Shown: piece after piece, positions 7,154 to 13,655 of the stretch
How positions within the stretch are numbered: position 1 is the first letter of the stretch
Layout: every line of letters starts with the position of its first letter
DNA from: Candidatus Omnitrophota bacterium
GTDB lineage: Bacteria; Omnitrophota; Omnitrophia; Omnitrophales; Aquincolibacteriaceae
Assembly (NCBI GenBank): GCA_016196565.1
Contig: JACPXK010000108.1
Location: forward strand, 1-19,251
Direction of reading: 5' to 3'
Length of the DNA stretch: 19,251 nucleotides
The notes under the pieces: generated by a model
Databases searched by the model: none
What the model was told of the DNA's origin: nothing
What the model saw: the letters and a program-made list of their open reading frames with translations, nothing else
Program-made: the position numbers and the translations under genes

Positions 7154-8814
7154 TGCGATTTTTTAAATCCTTTTTGTTTATTGCAGCCCTGCTTTTCCTC
7201 TTCTTTTTTTTGATCGATAAAATCCCTCTTTGGTCCTCAGACGAAGGCCGTTACGGCGAAATCGCGCGGGAAATGTTCGAATCCGGTGATTTTGTCCTTT
7301 CGCGGTTCAATTATGTGGATTATACGGAAAAGCCCGTACTGGCCCCGATTTTGTCCGCCTTTTCCTGCGCTCTTTTCGGAGTCAATTCTTGGAGCATACG
7401 CCTCATCCCTGTTCTTTCCGCTCTTGCCGGAATTGGAATGACATTCCTTTTTGCGCGGAAATTTTTTTCGGAACAAACGGCAATGGTTGCAGTCATTATT
7501 TTGTCCACCACGGTGGGGTATGTTTTGGTGGGGCGTTTTGCCGTGATTGATATGCTGATGACATTTCTTTTGAGCGCCTCTCTCTTTTCTCTCTTCACGG
7601 CCAATATTCAGCGGCAGGCGCGATATTATTTGGCCGCTTATGTCTTTATGGGACTGGCCTTTCTCACCAAAGGGCTTATCGGAATTATTCTGCCGGGAAT
7701 GATTTACTTTGCGTTTCTCGTTTGGACTAAAAATCTCAAAGAAATTAAAAATATGAAATGGCTGTGGGGAATTTTGATTTTAGCAGTGATCATCCTGCCG
7801 TGGTGGTTTCAAGTGACGGCAAGGAAACCGGAGTTTTTTAAAGAATTTATTCTAGAGCAGCATTTCACCCGTTTTTCCACGGGGCATTTCGGAAGAAAAA
7901 AGCCATTCTGGTTCTTTGTGCCGATTTTATTCGTCACTTCCTTTCCATGGTCTCTTTTTCTCCCGGCGGCTGTGATAAGCGGGCTTCGAAAGGAAGGGGC
8001 CCTGCGTCGCAAAATACAATTTCTCATTTGCTGGACCGCTGTCATTTTAATTTTTTTCAGTATTCCCAAATCCAAATTGCCTTATTATCTCCTGCCCGTC
8101 AGTATGGCGGTCAGCATTTTGATTGCCAATTTTCTGCAGGAATGGATTGATGCCAAAGGGAAATTGCCGAAACTCAATCCCAGTGTGATGGCTTGGAGCT
8201 GGAAAGTGATTACGGGTATTTGTGTTTTGGGCGGCGTCGGATTAAATATTTTTCTTTTAATTTGGCATCGCAGCCCCGAGGTCAATATTCTGCGTCCTAT
8301 TCTTCATCTGGGCGGATTTCTTCTTATTCTGGGGAGTCTGGCAGCTTATCACTTGATGCGAAGAGCGCAATTAAAGGAAGCTGTTTTTTCGCTGGCGGGC
8401 ATGATTTACGGTGTCTTGATTTTTGCTTTTATTGCGATGCTGCGCATGACGCCTTTTCAAAGTACTTTTGATTTTGTTCAAACCCTTCAACCCATGTTAA
8501 AAACTGAAGACATGGTTTCGGTCTTTACTTCGCCGGACACTTTTTCCGACCTGCCGTTTTATTTAAAAAGACGTATTGTGGTTGTGGGGCCTGACCGGGG
8601 GACTTCAAAGGCGGAAAGTTTAAAAGCGGAAAATCGCGCTAAGCTGGCCGATTGGTTTTTACCGACGGAAGAATTTGTTTCTCTGTTTAACAAAAAAGAC
8701 CGCAGGATTTTTTGTCTTATGCCCCGCAAACACTTCTCAGAGCTTCAAGGGCTGGGACTTCGCGGTTACCGCATGATCAGGGAAGATCACGGGAAAATTC
8801 TTATCTCCAATTAG
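7153..8814 (+). CDS. ArnT-like membrane glycosyltransferase (GT-C fold, PMT/GT83 family)
   Basis: This 553-residue protein has about twelve hydrophobic segments and uses a polyprenyl-phosphate sugar donor on the periplasmic side. The first periplasmic loop carries the signature SSDEGRYGEIAREM with the likely catalytic Asp30. The TEKP motif (Glu59-Lys60-Pro61), a second acidic site VIDM (Asp133) and FLTKGLIG (about 169-176) follow, all as in ArnT and related PMT-fold enzymes. ArnT adds 4-aminoarabinose to lipid A, but other family members glycosylate lipids or proteins. No aminoarabinose synthesis genes are seen here, so the sugar is unknown. It ends the psd-pssA-exporter run, with a start overlapping the preceding stop. 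The hairpin chain begins right after its stop codon. Confidence 0.83.
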   Translation: MRFFKSFLFIAALLFLFFFLIDKIPLWSSDEGRYGEIAREMFESGDFVLSRFNYVDYTEKPVLAPILSAFSCALFGVNSWSIRLIPVLSALAGIGMTFLFARKFFSEQTAMVAVIILSTTVGYVLVGRFAVIDMLMTFLLSASLFSLFTANIQRQARYYLAAYVFMGLAFLTKGLIGIILPGMIYFAFLVWTKNLKEIKNMKWLWGILILAVIILPWWFQVTARKPEFFKEFILEQHFTRFSTGHFGRKKPFWFFVPILFVTSFPWSLFLPAAVISGLRKEGALRRKIQFLICWTAVILIFFSIPKSKLPYYLLPVSMAVSILIANFLQEWIDAKGKLPKLNPSVMAWSWKVITGICVLGGVGLNIFLLIWHRSPEVNILRPILHLGGFLLILGSLAAYHLMRRAQLKEAVFSLAGMIYGVLIFAFIAMLRMTPFQSTFDFVQTLQPMLKTEDMVSVFTSPDTFSDLPFYLKRRIVVVGPDRGTSKAESLKAENRAKLADWFLPTEEFVSLFNKKDRRIFCLMPRKHFSELQGLGLRGYRMIREDHGKILISN

Positions 8815-8816
8815 CC

Positions 8817-8988
8817 CGAATTTCTCATCGATTTGATGAGAAATTCGCCCAAAGGGTTTTTGCGAAAATAAGTTATGTTCTTTTCGCAAAAAGGCTTATC
8901 TTTTGCGCGCTGATTCAACAGCGCGCAAAACTTTGGCCGTTTTTATGACGGCCAAAGCGGTTTTCTTAAAAAAATGATGAGAAAACCG
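8817..8988. repeat. Chain of five consecutive perfect hairpins
   Basis: Five perfect inverted repeats lie head to tail. Arms are 8817-8829/8835-8847 (CGAATTTCTCATC, 13 bp), 8857-8868/8881-8892 (TTTTTGCGAAAA, 12 bp), 8901-8912/8919-8930 (TTTTGCGCGCTG, 12 bp), 8931-8940/8948-8957 (CTTTGGCCGT, 10 bp) and 8958-8966/8980-8988 (CGGTTTTCT, 9 bp). The link CCCAAAGGG between the first two is itself a mini-hairpin. The last three abut with no spacer. Arm sequences all differ, so this is not a repeat of one unit. TTAGCCC occurs on both flanks (8811-8817 and 8991-8997). No convincing gene lies in 8815-9063. Confidence 0.88.
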
Positions 8989-9063
8989 GGTTAGCCCTCG
9001 CAAATCATTTCCACTTTTTTTTCAAAATCAGGGTAAAATAGGGAGACCCAAAAAGGAGGTAAG

Positions 9064-9906
9064 GTGTTTATTTTTGGCGAAATTAAAAAGGGGATTGCGG
9101 CAGGGTGTTCCTTTTTGCGTTTGGGAAAGGGACCGGAAAAGCTGGTTGTCTTTCCGCCCATTTATGATTCCCTTTTTGAACTTGCCGATTTTACCGGTTA
9201 TTTCCGTTATCTTTTCAGATTTTTTTCAAAAACCCATACAGTTTATCTTGTCAGCCGTAAACGCCGGCTGCCAGTGGGGTATTTGACGCGTAATATGGCG
9301 CGCGATTATGCGGAAGTTTTCTCAGCTGAAATCGGCGGGCCCGCTGTGGTGATGGGAATCTCTCTTGGCGGTTTGATCGCCCAGTATTTTGCCCATGATT
9401 ATCCTCAATATACCAAGGCGCTTATTATTTCCGGAAGCGCCTACCGTATGGGATCGGAAGGGCTTGAGATTGCGCGCCGTTGGATTCCCTGGGCGCGCGA
9501 AGGACAGTGGGACAAAATTTATCAGGAATCGATGGATTTTTCTTATACCGGCAGCCATCATTTTTTTTCTCAGCTCATGAAGCCTTATTTTGTGGGGCGG
9601 CTCTCGAAAAACATCAAAGATCCGAGTGATTTTATTGTGTCAGGACAGGCCGGTATGCTTCATGATTCCCTTTCTTTGCTTCCGGAACTTACTATGCCGG
9701 TTCTGATGCTGGGCGGTTCCAGCGACCGTTTTTTTCCGGAAAGTCTGCTCTATGAAATGAAATATGCCATTAAGGATTCGCGGCTTTTTGTCCAGCAAGG
9801 GACGAAGCATGCGGTCTTTGAACAAAATCGAAAAAAGATTTCTAAAATAATTTTGGAATTTGCCAAACGAGGCTCCCGTGAAAATGCCGACGCACTCCAC
9901 CGTTGA
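9064..9906 (+). CDS. Alpha/beta hydrolase
   Basis: This 280-residue alpha/beta-hydrolase-fold protein has a likely catalytic triad of Ser100 (nucleophile elbow GISLGG), Asp221 (GGSSDRFFP) and His249 (GTKHAVFE), spaced as usual for the fold. A lid region occupies about 125-200. There is no clear signal peptide, so it is probably cytoplasmic. The substrate is unknown; family members include esterases, lipases and dehalogenases. The start is GTG, chosen because AAGGAGG lies 5 bases upstream. A TAAAAT (9034-9039) may be its -10 box but no good -35 is seen. Its 3' end overlaps the alternative oxidase gene by 23 bases, which suggests cotranscription and perhaps a functional link. Confidence 0.84.
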   Translation: MFIFGEIKKGIAAGCSFLRLGKGPEKLVVFPPIYDSLFELADFTGYFRYLFRFFSKTHTVYLVSRKRRLPVGYLTRNMARDYAEVFSAEIGGPAVVMGISLGGLIAQYFAHDYPQYTKALIISGSAYRMGSEGLEIARRWIPWAREGQWDKIYQESMDFSYTGSHHFFSQLMKPYFVGRLSKNIKDPSDFIVSGQAGMLHDSLSLLPELTMPVLMLGGSSDRFFPESLLYEMKYAIKDSRLFVQQGTKHAVFEQNRKKISKIILEFAKRGSRENADALHR

Positions 9907-10540
9907 TCTTAAGGCCGAGCAGGAAAAAACTCTTTCAACCGCACGGCATCGTTACAAATGGCTCGCTTCGATTTTGTTTATTTTTATGGACCTTTTTTAC
10001 GGCAAAAGGCGTACGCTTTCCAAATTTAAAGTCCTGGAGGTGATCGCTCGCGTTCCTTATCAAACCTGGGAACAGGTGGCCTATATTGCTATGACGCATA
10101 CTTATACGGCCCCGGATTTTGCCCGGAGAATTTTCGAATTCATCAAAGAGGCCCGCAGCCAGCAGGACAATGAGCAGTGGCATCTTCTCATTCTCGAAGA
10201 AATGGTCCAGAAAAAGGGGGCCCGTGAAAATTTTTTCCTCTACCGGATCATGCCGCAATTTATGGCGTTTTTTTATTATCATGTGAGCTGGGCCCTCTAC
10301 GTTTTGAAACCGGCCTGGAGCTATGATCTCAATGCGGATTTTGAAGACCATGCCGAGCATGAATACATGGAATTCGTGAAGGAAAACCCCGATTTTGAAA
10401 AGCAGCCCTTTGAGAGTGAATTCAAAAAAGATTACGGAGATTTTAACTGCTTGGCGGACCTTTTCCGCCGGATTGGCCTCGATGAGCGCATCCATAAAGA
10501 AGAAAGCCTTGATCGTATCCGCCACCCGCGCTTCTCTTAA
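9884..10540 (+). CDS. aox: Alternative oxidase, plastid terminal oxidase (PTOX)-like
   Basis: This 218-residue di-iron quinol oxidase would pass electrons from quinol straight to O2 without pumping protons. The ligand set can be read by alignment to the AOX/PTOX family: Glu52 in LEVIARVPY, Glu97 and His100 in NEQWHLL, Glu154 in DFEDHAEHEYMEF, and Glu201 and His204 in DERIH. LEVIARVPY and the ExHAxxxY form resemble plant and cyanobacterial PTOX (LETVARVPY; VESHAFETY) more than mitochondrial AOX, which has LEEEA. The regulatory N-terminal cysteine region of plant AOX is absent. I chose the ATG at 9884 (GAGG 11 bases upstream) over the TTG at 9860. It is a second terminal oxidase beside the cox operon. 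Enzyme activity is inferred. Confidence 0.85.
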   Translation: MPTHSTVDLKAEQEKTLSTARHRYKWLASILFIFMDLFYGKRRTLSKFKVLEVIARVPYQTWEQVAYIAMTHTYTAPDFARRIFEFIKEARSQQDNEQWHLLILEEMVQKKGARENFFLYRIMPQFMAFFYYHVSWALYVLKPAWSYDLNADFEDHAEHEYMEFVKENPDFEKQPFESEFKKDYGDFNCLADLFRRIGLDERIHKEESLDRIRHPRFS

Positions 10541-10548
10541 TCCATTGC

Positions 10549-10577
10549 TTCCCAAGAGGAAAAGAAGAAGCTATAAT
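10549..10577 (+). promoter_or_regulatory. Predicted sigma-70 promoter of the NtrC-type regulator, possibly leaderless
   Basis: TTCCCA (10549-10554, 4/6 match) is followed after 17 bases by a perfect TATAAT (10572-10577). The ATG at 10586 comes 8 bases later with no Shine-Dalgarno sequence at usable distance, so the transcript may start at the start codon. Confidence 0.5.
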
Positions 10578-10585
10578 ATTTCGCC

Positions 10586-11968
10586 ATGCAAAAAACCATT
10601 CTGATTGTTGATGACGATCCCAAAATCGCCAATCTGATCGACTTTCGCCTTAAAAAAATGGGGCATACCACGTATACAGTCCATCGCGGGCTGGAAGCGA
10701 TGGAATACATCAAACAGCACACTCCCATGCTTGTTATGCTGGACATCCGTTTACCGGATACCAACGGCGTCGAGCTTTTAAAAGAAATTCAAAAAAGTTA
10801 TCCCCACACCCATGTCATCATCATCAGCGCCCATGCCGACGTCAAAATGGCAGTTGATTGCATGAAATTGGGCGCCTACGATTTTGTGGAAAAGCCAATC
10901 GCTTTTGCCGAACTGGACACGAAAGTCAAACATCTCTATAAGCAATTCCATTTGACCGAAGAAGTCTCCATGCTCCGCCGGGAATTGGGAGAAAAATATA
11001 AATTTAAAAGCATGATCGGCAAAAGTCCTGAGATAAAAAAAGTGTTTGATGCGATTGACCTTGCGACCAAAAGTGAAGTGAATGTGCTGATCGAAGGCGA
11101 CAGCGGAACGGGGAAAGAGCTGGTGGCGCGTGCCATTCATTTTAACGGTCTTCAAAAACAGGGGCCTTTTGTGGCCGTGAATTGTGCGGCCATTCCGGAA
11201 AATCTTCTGGAAAGTGAACTTTTTGGGCATGAAAAAGGGGCTTTTACCGGGGCATTGGCGCGAAGAATAGGAAAATTCGAGCAGGCGCAGGGAGGCACGC
11301 TATTTCTGGATGAGATTGCTGATTTGCCGGCGTCTTTACAAGTGAAACTGCTTCGTGTTTTGCAGGAGCGGGAAATCGAAAGGGTCGGAGGGCAGTCAGC
11401 CATTCCGATCCACGTGCGGTTTATTGTGGCGACGAATAAGGATTCAAAAAAACTGGTGGAGCAGGGACAATTTCGAGAGGACCTTTATTTCCGCCTGAAT
11501 GTTTTTCCGATCCGCATTCCTCCTTTACGGGACCGAAGAGAAGATATTCCAGAGCTTTTTAAATATTTTATGGAAAAACATCTGGGGAAAAAATCTTCTC
11601 TAAGAGTGGAGCCGGACGCCCTAAAAATCCTTATGGCTTATGAATGGCCGGGAAATATTCGAGAGCTGGAAAATTTGACCGAACGTCTTATGCTGGTTAA
11701 AAGAGGAAATGGGGATATTAGTACGGCGGACATTTCTTCTCTTTTAGAACCCCCCAAGCCTTTTACCTCTGCTGTTTCTGCTGCACCTGCGGCTGACGAT
11801 TTAAATTGGAAAAGTAAAGAAAAGGTCATCGGCGATACCGAGCGTACCCTGCTTGAAAATGCCCTTCAGGCTTCGGGAGGCAATATCAGTAAAGCTTCCA
11901 AGCTTTTGAATATCAGCCGGGACACATTCTATCGAAAAATGAAGAAATATTCTCTTTCCGCAATTTAA
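10586..11968 (+). CDS. NtrC-family sigma-54-dependent response regulator
   Basis: This 460-residue activator drives transcription from sigma-54 promoters by ATP hydrolysis. The receiver domain (1-120) has Asp10/Asp11, phosphoacceptor Asp53 and Lys103. The AAA+ domain (about 142-380) has Walker A GDSGTGKE (171-178), the sigma-54 contact loop GAFTGA (218-223) and Walker B GGTLFLDE (236-243). The C-terminal Fis-type helix-turn-helix (about 421-456) includes NISKASKLLNISRDTFYRKM. All key residues are present, so it should be a working phosphorylation-dependent activator. No histidine kinase gene lies in the window. Its 3' end overlaps the convergent RlpA-like gene, and three sigma-54-like promoters occur within 6 kb downstream, making it the natural candidate regulator. 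The exact target genes are inference. Confidence 0.94.
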   Translation: MQKTILIVDDDPKIANLIDFRLKKMGHTTYTVHRGLEAMEYIKQHTPMLVMLDIRLPDTNGVELLKEIQKSYPHTHVIIISAHADVKMAVDCMKLGAYDFVEKPIAFAELDTKVKHLYKQFHLTEEVSMLRRELGEKYKFKSMIGKSPEIKKVFDAIDLATKSEVNVLIEGDSGTGKELVARAIHFNGLQKQGPFVAVNCAAIPENLLESELFGHEKGAFTGALARRIGKFEQAQGGTLFLDEIADLPASLQVKLLRVLQEREIERVGGQSAIPIHVRFIVATNKDSKKLVEQGQFREDLYFRLNVFPIRIPPLRDRREDIPELFKYFMEKHLGKKSSLRVEPDALKILMAYEWPGNIRELENLTERLMLVKRGNGDISTADISSLLEPPKPFTSAVSAAPAADDLNWKSKEKVIGDTERTLLENALQASGGNISKASKLLNISRDTFYRKMKKYSLSAI

Positions 11969-12378
11969 TATCCTCCCGTAGAATCCAGCGGCGTTAAATT
12001 CACACGAATCAATCCTGCCTTTGCATCGGCGATTTGCCGGAAAGAAGATTTGCTTAAATCAATAATACGGTTTTTGAATCTCTTTGACGGTCCTCGGTCG
12101 TTGACCACACAGACCACCGATTTCCCATTCTCCAGATTGGTGACTTTAAGGCGGCTCCCGAAAGCATAATCCCATGAGGCGCAAGTTTTTTTTGAGCTGC
12201 GAAAAACTTCTCCGTTTGCAGTGTATTTGTTGATATGCGGATCACTTTCGCTATACCAGGAGGCAAGGCCGGACATTCTAGCAGCCTCATAGGATAATGC
12301 CGGGATGCTCGCATGCAGAACCAACATTTTTACAATTAAGAAGACCATGATTTTTCTGTAAAGATTACGCTTATCCAT
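11965..12378 (-). CDS. rlpA: RlpA-like double-psi beta-barrel protein
   Basis: This 137-residue exported protein has a basic N-terminus and hydrophobic segment (about 9-29) forming a signal peptide, with cleavage probably near residue 30. The RlpA/DPBB domain follows: GLASWYSES (37-45), TANGEVF (53-59), FGSRLKVTNLENGKSV and NDRGP with Asp94, then RIIDLSK. RlpA proteins bind or cleave denuded peptidoglycan glycans. The position of the TAAH histidine is Ser68 here, so lytic activity is doubtful. Cys66 and Cys90 could form a disulfide. No SPOR domain is present, so it is shorter than E. coli RlpA. AAGGAG precedes the ATG, and a good sigma-54-like promoter lies 38 bases upstream. It converges on, and overlaps by 4 bases, the sigma-54 activator gene. 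Confidence 0.82.
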   Translation of the reverse strand: MDKRNLYRKIMVFLIVKMLVLHASIPALSYEAARMSGLASWYSESDPHINKYTANGEVFRSSKKTCASWDYAFGSRLKVTNLENGKSVVCVVNDRGPSKRFKNRIIDLSKSSFRQIADAKAGLIRVNLTPLDSTGGY

Positions 12379-12415
12379 TTTTTTCTCCTTATCCGTCTTT
12401 CTTCACCTTTCATAA

Positions 12416-12432
12416 CGCAAAATGAATGCCAC
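12416..12432 (-). promoter_or_regulatory. Predicted sigma-54 promoter of the RlpA-like gene
   Basis: On the minus strand TGGCATT, four bases, then TTGC match the sigma-54 pattern TGGCACG-N4-TTGC with GG at -24 and GC at -12 in exact 12-base register (12429 and 12417). Transcription would start near 12405, leaving about 27 bases including AAGGAG before the ATG at 12378. Two mismatches fall at the less conserved CG positions. Confidence 0.58.
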
Positions 12433-12471
12433 TTTTTCCCCATGAAAAGACGCAATTTGCTGATTGCAGGC

Positions 12472-12499
12472 TGTAAGAAAATGTCAGAAAACTCGGACA
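12472..12499. promoter_or_regulatory. Candidate activator binding site (palindrome plus direct repeat)
   Basis: TGTCAGAAAACTCGGACA (12482-12499) is an imperfect 18-bp palindrome, TGTC-x-GA-x4-TC-x-GACA. TGTAAGAAAA directly precedes it as a near copy of its left half. It lies 53 bases upstream of the RlpA-like promoter -24 element and about 121 bases upstream of the operon promoter, distances usual for NtrC-type enhancer sites. A related sequence TGTCTGGCGAAGCAGACC occurs at 16192-16209, about 103 bases upstream of the third sigma-54 promoter. The link to the activator is inference. Confidence 0.4.
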
Positions 12500-12566
12500 A
12501 AACCAGGTTTTTCCTCAGACTTTTTTACTTTGATGGAATATATCTTCATTATCATAAGTCTTTTAT

Positions 12567-12579
12567 TATCAATTAGTTA
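12567..12579 (+). promoter_or_regulatory. IHF consensus site
   Basis: TATCAATTAGTTA matches the IHF consensus WATCAANNNNTTR at every defined position. It lies in an AT-rich stretch between the candidate enhancer (12482-12499) and the predicted sigma-54 promoter (12617-12633), where IHF normally bends DNA for sigma-54 activation. Whether the host has IHF is not known from this window. Confidence 0.48.
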
Positions 12580-12616
12580 AGATTGAATTAAGGCGTGATT
12601 TTCATTCTTGGCAAAC

Positions 12617-12633
12617 TTGGTACGGCAATTGAA
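12617..12633 (+). promoter_or_regulatory. Predicted sigma-54 promoter of the eight-gene envelope operon
   Basis: TTGGTACG, four bases, then TTGA matches YTGGCACG-N4-TTGCW at 11 of 13 defined positions, but the -12 base is A rather than C. An overlapping register at 12609 (TTGGCA) has a perfect -24 but a poorer -12 box. Transcription would begin near 12644, ahead of the AAGGAGG and ATG at 12687. The call leans on the IHF site and palindrome upstream. Confidence 0.42.
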
Positions 12634-12686
12634 TTGAAGGAGGCGGAGGCTTGGAGAAGATGAGCGATGGAGAAGGAGGATTCAAC

Positions 12687-12956
12687 ATGAAAGACTCAGA
12701 GCTTCTTTATCTGAAATTTCAAAAACGATTTTCAACTCAAAAACTTCTCAAGCGCTTCCCTCGGGAGAAGAAAAGAATTGTGGAAGTGGCGCTCCTCGAT
12801 GTCAATCAGCGGCTGCTTCGTGAAATTATTAAAGAACAAAAAATGTTCTACCGCTTGGGCATGCTGCGGCGGAAATTTCATCGAATGCGGCGTTTGTTAA
12901 AAGAAAAGGGAACGTGGAGGAGGTGGCAACATGAGGGCCGTCCGGTTAATTTTTAA
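12687..12956 (+). CDS. Small basic helical protein, hypothetical
   Basis: This 89-residue protein is very rich in Arg and Lys and predicted almost wholly helical. It has no signal peptide, membrane segment or cysteine. I chose the ATG at 12687 because AAGGAGGA lies at normal spacing; an in-frame TTG at 12651 would add 12 residues with no better site. It is the first gene of the operon after the predicted sigma-54 promoter and overlaps the next gene by 26 bases. Its charge suggests nucleic-acid or anionic-membrane binding, but no family is recognised and no function is assigned. Confidence 0.6.
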   Translation: MKDSELLYLKFQKRFSTQKLLKRFPREKKRIVEVALLDVNQRLLREIIKEQKMFYRLGMLRRKFHRMRRLLKEKGTWRRWQHEGRPVNF

Positions 12957-13239
12957 TTTAGGAGTCATCGCGCTTTTACTGTTTCCGGCCGCAGGGTTTG
13001 GAGAAATCATTGAGGGTCAGGTCACGGCGCTGAGTCCTTATCAGAATTCCGTCGGCATACTGCGCACCAATCCAGTCAGCGATAAAGAAGAAATCCTGAA
13101 TATTTCCGTGAATGGGGCTACGCGATACCGCGGTTTAAGTTCCATCAATGAGCTTGAATTCGGAGACGACGTGCGTATTGACGGGCAGCTCGATCGGATC
13201 ACAAAAAGCTGGGAAGCCCGCTCGATCAAAAAGACGTAA
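12931..13239 (+). CDS. Small exported protein, hypothetical (DUF5666-like beta domain)
   Basis: This 102-residue protein has a signal peptide at about 1-24, probably cleaved near GFG-E. The mature part is about 78 residues and strand-rich: EIIEGQVTAL, then ISVNGATRYRG, then FGDDVRIDGQL and WEARSIKK. The pattern of a 'G-V' strand, a threonine-containing turn and a 'GD-V-V-G' strand resembles small periplasmic OB-like domains such as DUF5666, but the match is by feel only. A GGAGGAGG site precedes the ATG, which lies inside the previous gene, so the two are coupled. The product probably acts in the periplasm. Confidence 0.6.
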   Translation: MRAVRLIFNLGVIALLLFPAAGFGEIIEGQVTALSPYQNSVGILRTNPVSDKEEILNISVNGATRYRGLSSINELEFGDDVRIDGQLDRITKSWEARSIKKT

Positions 13240-13259
13240 GTGGAAAGGAGGAATAATGC

Positions 13260-13655
13260 ATGAGTTCGAAAATTCTTGTTGTGGATGATGAAAAACAAAT
13301 TCGAGAATTGCTTCGCCACAAACTTTCGACCCTCGGCTTCGAAGTTTCAACCGCTAAGAATGGAAAGGAGTTTTCAGGGAATGCGCTTCAGGAAAAACCC
13401 GACCTTATCATTCTTGATATTTGGCTGAAACATGAAATGGGAACGGATGTTTATGACGATTTGCTGGTTCATGGTTTTGATCCTGCCGTACCTGTTATTT
13501 TTATTACCGCGCTGGTAGAAGGATATCCCAAGCGTTTTTCTCTGGAAGCAAACAGCAGTAGGAAATTCGCGCTTTTTAGCAAGCCTTTCGATTTTGAAAG
13601 ACTGGCGAGTGAGATTCGGTGCCTTTTAAATCAAGAGGAGGAAAATCATGAATGA
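13260..13655 (+). CDS. Single-domain response regulator (receiver only)
   Basis: This 131-residue CheY-like receiver has no output domain. It shows acidic pocket residues Asp9, Asp10 and Glu11 (VVDDE), phosphoacceptor Asp53 (IILDIWL), Thr83 and Lys108 (FSKPF), so it should be phosphorylatable. The variable region 85-105 (VEGYPKRFSLEANSSRKF) is longer than in CheY. It has an AAAGGAGG site and overlaps the next gene by 8 bases. As a lone receiver it could relay phosphate or act by protein contact. A partner kinase is not present, nor does the diguanylate cyclase of the same operon carry a receiver. The sigma-54 activator upstream is the only other receiver protein seen. Confidence 0.87.
   Translation: MSSKILVVDDEKQIRELLRHKLSTLGFEVSTAKNGKEFSGNALQEKPDLIILDIWLKHEMGTDVYDDLLVHGFDPAVPVIFITALVEGYPKRFSLEANSSRKFALFSKPFDFERLASEIRCLLNQEEENHE

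Noticed and set aside
8817..8988. CRISPR array or row of tandem terminators
   Set aside because: There is no repeated unit separated by spacers, arm sequences all differ, and the stems lack following T-tracts.
9935..10555. Long 206-codon open frame on the minus strand opposite the alternative oxidase
   Set aside because: It is exactly antisense to a gene with full family motifs, has no ribosome binding site and its product resembles no protein; it is a shadow of codon bias.
10778..11230. 150-codon minus-strand frame inside the sigma-54 activator
   Set aside because: It is antisense to the conserved receiver and AAA+ domains and lacks any recognisable motif or start signal.
12609..12623. TTGGCA as the -24 box of the operon promoter
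   Set aside because: In this register the -12 region reads GTAC rather than TTGC; the overlapping register at 12617-12633 matches more positions, though neither is perfect.
12651..12686. TTG start for the small basic protein
   Set aside because: The ATG at 12687 has a better placed AAGGAGGA site, and the extra 12 residues are a translation of the purine-rich ribosome-binding region.
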